64,000 bases of DNA, taken from NCBI GenBank assembly GCA_023014485.1, contig JAJOZX010006148.1, positions 1 through 64,000 on the forward strand. The letters run 5' to 3'. Source of the DNA: Bathynomus jamesi. Taxonomy: Eukaryota > Arthropoda > Malacostraca > Isopoda > Cirolanidae. The notes under the pieces were generated by a model. The model saw only the letters and a list, made by a program, of their open reading frames with translations. It did no database searches and was not told the origin of the DNA. Made by a program: the position numbers and the translations under genes. Positions 58,727 to 64,000 of the stretch are shown here, piece by piece. Each line of letters begins with the position of its first letter. Position 1 is the stretch's first letter.

Positions 58727-58802
58727 AAACTGGGCTGGTGGATCATATAGGGAGAACTTTGGAAAAAGTAGATCCCATGTTAGTAAAGTCTGGCCACCCC
58801 TG
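56266..58802 (+). mobile_element. Autonomous-type hAT element inserted in a LINE
   Basis: TIRs 'caggggtggccaaaac' and the complement of 'gtctggccacccctg'. An 8-bp flank comparison ('ctttaaac' / 'ctaaaact') gives only an imperfect duplication. 2.54 kb, carrying a transposase gene broken by three frameshifts. A (TG)n run (58677-58723) lies in its 3' region. It sits in the linker between endonuclease and RT of the host LINE. Confidence 0.88.
56701..58537 (+). pseudogene. hAT transposase of the ZBED/GTF2IRD2/EPM2AIP1-like type
   Basis: Start chosen at MSAGPSAKKQKTYNF. Residues ~36-60: BED-like zinc finger (CVCLICQACVAF, then HFKTIH). Next a lysine-rich region, then the DUF4371-like part (SRNTVMRRCEVMDENL; after a frameshift near 57245: QFDDSTDVIDTSQLCIFIRI, SITTDGSPAMTGRSNGFIA with the Asp of the RNase-H-like core). 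After another frameshift near 57700: FLTDTTAFLNQLNLELQGK. After a third near 58340: FFGSTYLCESTFSHMNIIKS, the hAT dimerisation region. Length ~600 residues fits the family. Inactive. Confidence 0.85.
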
Positions 58803-59341
58803 CTAAAACTATAGAAAACTGATATTATTACCGAACAGACATACTAAAATTACTGTAACAGACTTGATGCAGTCATTAAAAAAGCAAAACCAGCTCATTA
58901 TTGTTCAAAAATTGATGAACAAAACTCCAATCCAAAAAAGCTATGGAACACTCTTAAAGAGTTAATTAACACAAAGAAAGTTAAAATAAATCCCTTGTCC
59001 TCCCTCATACAAGGCGAAAATTCGTACAATGACCCCAAAAACATAGCCCATTTATTAAACAACTTCTTTGCAAATATCGGCTCCAATACTACAGCCTCAA
59101 TCCCAATTACAGATCTTCACTTCCGGCAATACACACCACAACCAAATCCAAATTCATTTTTCTTTGATCCGCTCTTACCAAACGATATCTCTGGCAATAA
59201 AAATCTAAAAAATAACGATTCTGATATCAATCCGATCCCTGTAAAAATATACAAATTAGTATCCGATGAAATTACAATCCTACTCAGTAAACTAATGAAT
59301 GAATCAGTAACACTAGGTATATTCCGTGACAGTCTAAACTG
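58803..59341 (+). pseudogene. LINE (family B) RT N-terminal linker
   Basis: RLDAVIKKAKPAHYCSKI, KLWNTLKELINTKK, NIAHLLNNFFANIGS and NPIPVKIYKLVSDEITILLS are the region ahead of RT motif 1 in Jockey/CR1-type LINEs. The frame is open from 58995 to the MITE at 59342. Confidence 0.8.
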
Positions 59342-59566
59342 CAGGGGTGGCGAACCTTTTTACAGTCGCGTGCCAAAAGAACCATGTAAACCATAATAAA
59401 AAAAATTAGCTTGCCCACCAAAGTTTATATATGTTACACCAAATTATAAACATTGTCTATTATTTTATACTCATTTTTTTTTAGAACAATTTCTATGCTT
59501 AGACGTGCCAGGGAAATTTTATCGCGTGCCCATTTGGGCACGCGTGCCATAGGTTCGCCACCACTG
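59342..59566. mobile_element. hAT-type MITE
   Basis: 'caggggtggcgaaccttttt' and the complement of 'ataggttcgccaccactg' are inverted. 'gtctaaa' occurs on both sides (59332-59338, 59567-59573), two bases off the left end. 225 bp, non-coding. Confidence 0.88.
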
Positions 59567-59792
59567 GTCTAAAGGAAGCCAGAGTATGTTCTGTATTTAA
59601 GTCGGGAAACCCAGACACTCCATCCAATTAATTATCGCCCCATTTATTCTTGCCAACTTTAAGTAAAATATTTGAAAAAAATCGTACAATAAACTTACTA
59701 AATTCTTAATCAAATATGATATTTTAACTAGAACACAATTTGGGTTTAGAGGTGGACATACAACGAAAGATGCCATAAACCTGCTGTTAGAA

Positions 59793-60009
59793 GTGCAAAA
59801 CTTCACTTTTTTACGTGGAGGTCGAAATGTGACAATAAAACCCACACTAATAGACGGAGTTTATTTCCACAACAGTTTCGATGCCCATTGGCATCCTCTT
59901 CGGGTGATACAGAAAAACGAATGTATCCACCTGAAGAGGATGCCAGTGGGCGTCGAAACTGTTGTGGAAATAAACTCTGTCTATTAGTGTGGGTTTTATC
60001 GTCACATGT
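59793..60009. mobile_element. Fold-back MITE with perfect 8-bp target duplication
   Basis: 'tgttagaa' at 59785-59792 and 60010-60017 flanks it exactly. Arms of ~75 bp ('gtgacaataaaacccacact'..'ggcatcctcttc') are mirrored ('gaagaggatgcc'..'gtgggttttatcgtcac'). The left end carries ~35 extra bases that the right lacks. Inserted in the LINE RT frame. Confidence 0.88.
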
Positions 60010-60017
60010 TGTTAGAA

Positions 60018-60880
60018 AATGTGTACCAGAACTTAAACAGCAAAAACACACTGCCTTGATCTTCCTCGACTTGTCACAAGCATTTGATACACTTTCGCAT
60101 GAAAACTTATTGAATAAACTTCACATATATCAAATAAGAGGAAATATCCTCGATTGGTTTAAATCATATTTGTCAAATCACCATCAGTACATCAGATTAA
60201 AAGATAATTTATCCGACAAGGCGATGCTAAGTAGTGGAGTCCCACAAGACTTTATTCTTGCGCCATTACTATTTCTAATTCACGTCAACGATTTTCGTCT
60301 TTCTACCACACTAAATTGCGTACAATACACGATGATACCACACTTACTTCTTCCCAACATAAATCAGACTTTCTGATTCGTGAAACAAACAGGCAATTAG
60401 AAAACGTGTATACGAAAATTGATGTGTGCTAATAAACTTTTATTGAACCTACCAAAGTCATCTTATATGATTATTACCACAAAACATATTAATACAAACT
60501 GTCAAATAAAAATTGGGAATACTTCTCTTGCAAGAGTGAATGAGGTTAAAGTACTTGGCATTAATTTAGATGAAAAACTAAATTTCAAAAGTCATGTACA
60601 ACACATCAAATCCAAAATATTAAGATTTCTCTTCATATTATTCAAACTAAAAACGATCCTTTCTCAAAACGCACTCCTCACCCTATATTATTATTCCTTC
60701 ATCCATCCACATTGATTATACTAGTATTGCATTACAGCATGGGTAGCTCCAAGAAATATATAAAACATCCTTTGGAAGTAATTCATAAAAAATGTCTGCG
60801 AACTCTCTCCAATAATGACAACAGACAAAGTCACACTTCCTCAATGTTTAAAGAGCTATAAATATTTTAAAACTAAATGA
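60018..60880 (+). pseudogene. LINE (family B) RT palm and thumb
   Basis: HTALIFLDLSQAFDTLSHEN carries the first catalytic Asp. SGVPQDFILAPLLFLIHVND (usually GVPQGSILGP) follows. The YADD box is destroyed by a one-base loss near 60328, which leaves 'tacacgatgat'. Then LLLNLPKSSYMIITTKH, VKVLGINLDEKLNFKSHVQH, and LYYYSFIHPH with a stop. Clearly inactive. Confidence 0.85.
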
Positions 60881-60919
60881 CTTTTACAAATTTAACGTTG
60901 CTGTTAGTATTTTTTTTAT

Positions 60920-61010
60920 GCGAAAAGAAGGGGCCAAGGGCAAATGCCTGCAAGAACGCCGCCCCCATAGAAGAAGAAGAGAGCCAAAATCAAGCTCCCT
61001 GGTTTTCGAG
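60920..61010 (-). mobile_element. LINE 3' tail (family D), minus strand
   Basis: The complement reads 'gggagcttgattttggctct', 'cttcttcttctatgggggcg' and 'gcatttgcccttggcccctt', the same UTR as at 19000-19080. Short insertion in the family B LINE. Confidence 0.7.
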
Positions 61011-61179
61011 AAAGTTCAAAGTATTACGAGTGTGTTCGAGTATGTTCAAAATTATTAACAAAATTCGACATACATTACCCATTCAAAGAGCAATGAACCC
61101 CCCCCCCCCCTCAAATACACCATCGTTATAACACCAGACTTACCAGTGATTTATAGGCAAACCTAACTATACTGTACAA

Positions 61180-61630
61180 TAGAAACTGCAGGAAATGCAC
61201 TCTCTTCCAAAGGAGTAGAAGTATGGAATGCAATTCCTATGCATATCAGGCAGGGTTTATCACTAAATGTATTTAAAAAAATCACTAAAAAAGCACTTCC
61301 TTCATTAGCTCCTACTGATGTATAAGTTCACTGCTGCATTTTTACCACAGTAATCAATTTTGTAATCAACTATTTAAAATATATTAATTTCATTAAGCCC
61401 CTTTAATTTCATAATCTATTTTTTTCCTACATTTTGTTTGTTGAGCAGCATTTATTTTCTACTCAATATACAATAAATCATTTAATTTAAAGTTATCTAA
61501 CATTTAATAAACTTTGAATAAATTAATAATTCGGTTTCACAATTATTTATGTCATTGTAAATTGTAAAAGTACTCTATATATTTTATCAATAAAGGTTGT
61601 TCAGGATTCAATATTTACTATTATTATTGC

Positions 61631-61640
<10 letters not shown>
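61180..61640 (+). other. LINE (family B) C-terminal end and 3' UTR
   Basis: The last coding part reads VEVWNAIPMHIRQGLSLNVF and KKALPSLAPTDV, stop at 61323. The UTR includes 'cacaattatttatgtcattg' and 'aataaaggttgtt' and ends in TTATTA repeats. Confidence 0.75.
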
Positions 61641-61661
<21 letters not shown>

Positions 61662-61662
61662 T

Positions 61663-62115
61663 GCCACTTTCACTATTTTTATGTAATAAATGAGCTAAAT
61701 GCCATTACTTTTGCCTAAAAAGGCTTCATACTTTCAAAGGCATATTCAAATGAGAGTACTGTGAATATATTAATGTCATATAAAATATCTAAAAATTGTA
61801 ATACTCTCACTTGTATTCTTTTTAATAAAGTTTTTGAATTAAAATGAATTCAAAGGACGAATTTCCAAATCATTTAATCCTCCAACTACCAGAGAATAAA
61901 ATCGTCTGAATTTAAGTCGGCGACGTGGTAGTCAAGTGATTAATACACAAAGTGTCCACAAAGTCCTGTTACGGTATTTACTGTAAATAAAAAAGAAATA
62001 TTGGATATGCCCCCCCCAAAACATAATAATAATAATAAGCTTTATTAAAAACAGCAAACGAAGGTATTCGCATGTTCAAGATATCAAAATATGTCCTCAT
62101 TCATTATCTAGATAC
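61663..62115. other. No gene seen
   Basis: AT-rich sequence. 'aagtgtccacaaagtcctgt' near 61940 resembles a decayed mariner end without a partner. Confidence 0.4.
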
Positions 62116-62306
62116 GGGATGGCTAACTTCATGCTCGCGGGCCAGTTTCTTACCTAGATTATAGTCTGGGGGCCGAAACTATATGACCGGGTAATGTATG
62201 TATGTTTAGAATTTGTGACACGAAATATAAAAAAAACACAAACTATTTTAAAAGTCAGAAATACTAAATAACACTAGCCCGCAGGCTGCCAGTTGGCCAT
62301 CTTTGA
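62116..62306. mobile_element. Degenerate hAT-type MITE
   Basis: 'gggatggctaacttcatgct' + 'cgcgggcca' at the left, mirrored at the right by 'agcccgcaggctgccagttgg' and 'ccatct'. Near-identical 'tagatac'/'tagatag' flank it. Non-coding. Confidence 0.65.
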
Positions 62307-62464
62307 TGTAGATAGTGTTGTAATCTTTCGAAATTGGTGAAAACATCAAGTTCCCGGGAAGTTATGCCGTTACTTCATACTTAATTCTTTGTTTAAAGGT
62401 TCTCAATCTTTAGCTGTAATTGCAGTCATTAGATTTAGTCATTTTCCATAGGTAAAAACCTAAT

Positions 62465-63685
62465 GCTATAAAATCGAGTGACCGGATAGCCAATGCAATG
62501 ATCGTTGACCATTTGGATTCGTACAAGCTGCTTGTGGACGCCCAACATGGGTTTAGACGGCATAGGTCGTGTCTCACCAACTTGCTCGAGTTTTTCCACG
62601 TCATGTTGGGTGAGTATGATACGAGTAGGGCGATTGATATACTTTATCTCGACTTTCAGAAAGCCTTTGATAAGGTACCTCACCGCCGGCTAATGGCGAA
62701 AGTGCGCGCGCTGGGTATCGGTGGGGAAATAGGTAGGTGGATTGAAAACTGGCTGAAGAATAGGCGGCAGAGGGTTGTAATTAAAGGTGCTAGTTCGGGT
62801 TGGGCCTCGGTCACTAGTTGGGTTCCTCAGGGTTCCGTTTTGGGGCCGCTGTTGTTTATCATTTACATAAATGATATAGACGGTGGCATCGTCAGTCGGA
62901 TCGCCAAATTCGCTGATGACACCAAGCTTGGGGCCAATGTTGGGACGTCGTAGGCGATCGAGCAACTGCGTGCGGACCTAGGTAGGATAGGAGAGTGGTC
63001 CGAAAAATGGCAAATGCCGTTTAACTTGGGTAAATGCAAGGTGATGCACATTGGCTCCGCCAATCCCAAGTCGGACTACTCGATGTTAGGGAGTAATATC
63101 GAGGCGACTGATTTGGAAAAGGACTTGGGTGTGCTAATTAGCAGCGACCTTAAGTTTACCAAACAGTGCGTAGAGGTGGAAAAGAAAGCCCAGAAGCTGT
63201 TGGGTTATATCAGGAGGCAATTTCAGTTTCGGAACAAGGAGATTGTCCTCTCTCTGTACAATTCCCTGGTTCGGCCGCACCTGGAGTATGCAGTGCAGTT
63301 CTGGTCGCCCACCCTCAGGAAAGATATTGAGAGGCTGGAGCGAGTGCAGGCGAGGGCCACAAAGTTAATCCCTTCCGTTAGGCATATGGGCTACAATCGA
63401 CGGTTACGCGCCCTGAACTTGTTTTCGCTTGAAACTCGGAGGCTGCGCGGTCAACTGATCGAGGTTTTCAAGCTCTTACGCAGGTTCAACGATGTCGATT
63501 TTAGAAGCATGTTTAGTTTAAATGATAACCCAACTCGCAACAATGGTTGGAAGTTGGATTTGAAACGGTTTAGGACTAGTGTGTCTGGGAAATACTTTAC
63601 GTATAAGATCTGTGACACGTGGAACAGGTTACCTTCAGAAGTTGTGAACAGTTCCTCTGTGGATCAGTTCAAGAAAAGGTGAGAC
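62465..63685 (+). pseudogene. LINE (family C) reverse transcriptase, 5'-truncated, one stop
   Basis: VDAQHGFRRHRSCLTNLLEF, ILYLDFQKAFDKVPHRRLMA (first Asp), SWVPQGSVLGPLLFIIYIND, IAKFADDTKLGANVG (FADD active site intact), a single TAG at 62950, MPFNLGKCKVMHIGSANP, EKDLGVLISSDLKF, LYNSLVRPHLEYAVQFWSP, LETRRLRGQLIEVFKLLR and NRLPSEVVNSSSVDQFKKR to the stop at 63680. Base composition is richer in GC than the flanks and the frame is nearly intact, so the insertion is young. CR1/Jockey-superfamily. Upstream endonuclease is missing. Confidence 0.9.

Positions 63686-64000
<315 letters not shown>

Larger units (their letters stand above)
55451..61640 (+). mobile_element. LINE (family B), interrupted by four younger insertions
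   Basis: One element in order: endonuclease (55461-56260), a hAT element (56266-58802), linker and RT N-terminal part (58803-59341), a hAT-type MITE (59342-59566), RT (59575-59792), a fold-back MITE (59793-60009), RT palm and thumb (60018-60880), a minus-strand LINE tail (about 60920-61010), then the C-terminal end and the 3' UTR with AATAAA-like signals up to (ATT)n at 61633-61662. The 3' UTR also occurs at 25813-26180. Confidence 0.85.

Overview
Kind of sequence. This is eukaryotic nuclear DNA: AT-rich, intergenic, dominated by transposable elements and dinucleotide microsatellites. The mix points to an arthropod: TTAGG-like tracts, many Tc1/mariner families, Jockey/CR1-type LINEs and tRNA-derived SINEs. 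A crustacean or chelicerate would fit, but nothing fixes the species. I found no convincing host protein-coding gene. Almost every protein-like reading frame is a transposase, a reverse transcriptase fragment, or a translation of a microsatellite.

Layout. 1-3.5 kb: low-complexity DNA and two small TIR elements. 3.49-6.19 kb: an inverted tandem array of a ~266-bp unit; each unit carries a tRNA-like Pol III gene with A box, B box and T-run terminator (four units on -, six on +). 6.2-14 kb: internally deleted mariner-type elements, fold-back MITEs, a 9.3-10.06 kb element with six copies of a 20-mer, and one element inserted inside another. 14.3-22.2 kb: SINEs (one split by a hAT-type MITE with a perfect 8-bp duplication), a DD41D element and two copies of a LINE, one nested with other repeats. 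22-30 kb: SINEs, a CATATGGG fold-back element and decayed Tc1/mariner elements. 30.3-34.8 kb: a nearly complete DD37E element and a nearly complete DD34D mariner. 37.1-43.2 kb: a deleted DD41D element, a second inverted tandem array (453-bp unit, about three - and five + copies) and a DD37D-like element whose ORF is open but catalytically altered. 44-53 kb: MITEs, SINEs, LINE 3' tails, and a third copy of the deleted DD41D element. 55.4-61.6 kb: one LINE invaded by a hAT element, a hAT-type MITE, a fold-back MITE and a LINE tail. 62.5-63.9 kb: a 5'-truncated LINE ending in CT/TA/GA repeats.

How parts relate. TIR elements repeatedly sit in or next to (TA)n tracts and one LINE family ends in (CT)n, so transposition and microsatellite growth look coupled. 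Three copies of one DD41D element share the same internal deletion, so that deletion derivative was itself mobilised. The strongest candidates for something undescribed are the two large inverted tandem arrays (tRNA-like and 453-bp), which share one architecture: head-to-head tandem arrays bounded by TA tracts.

Limits. All calls rest on reading the sequence. No database, folding or alignment software was run, and family names are inferred from motifs and spacings.
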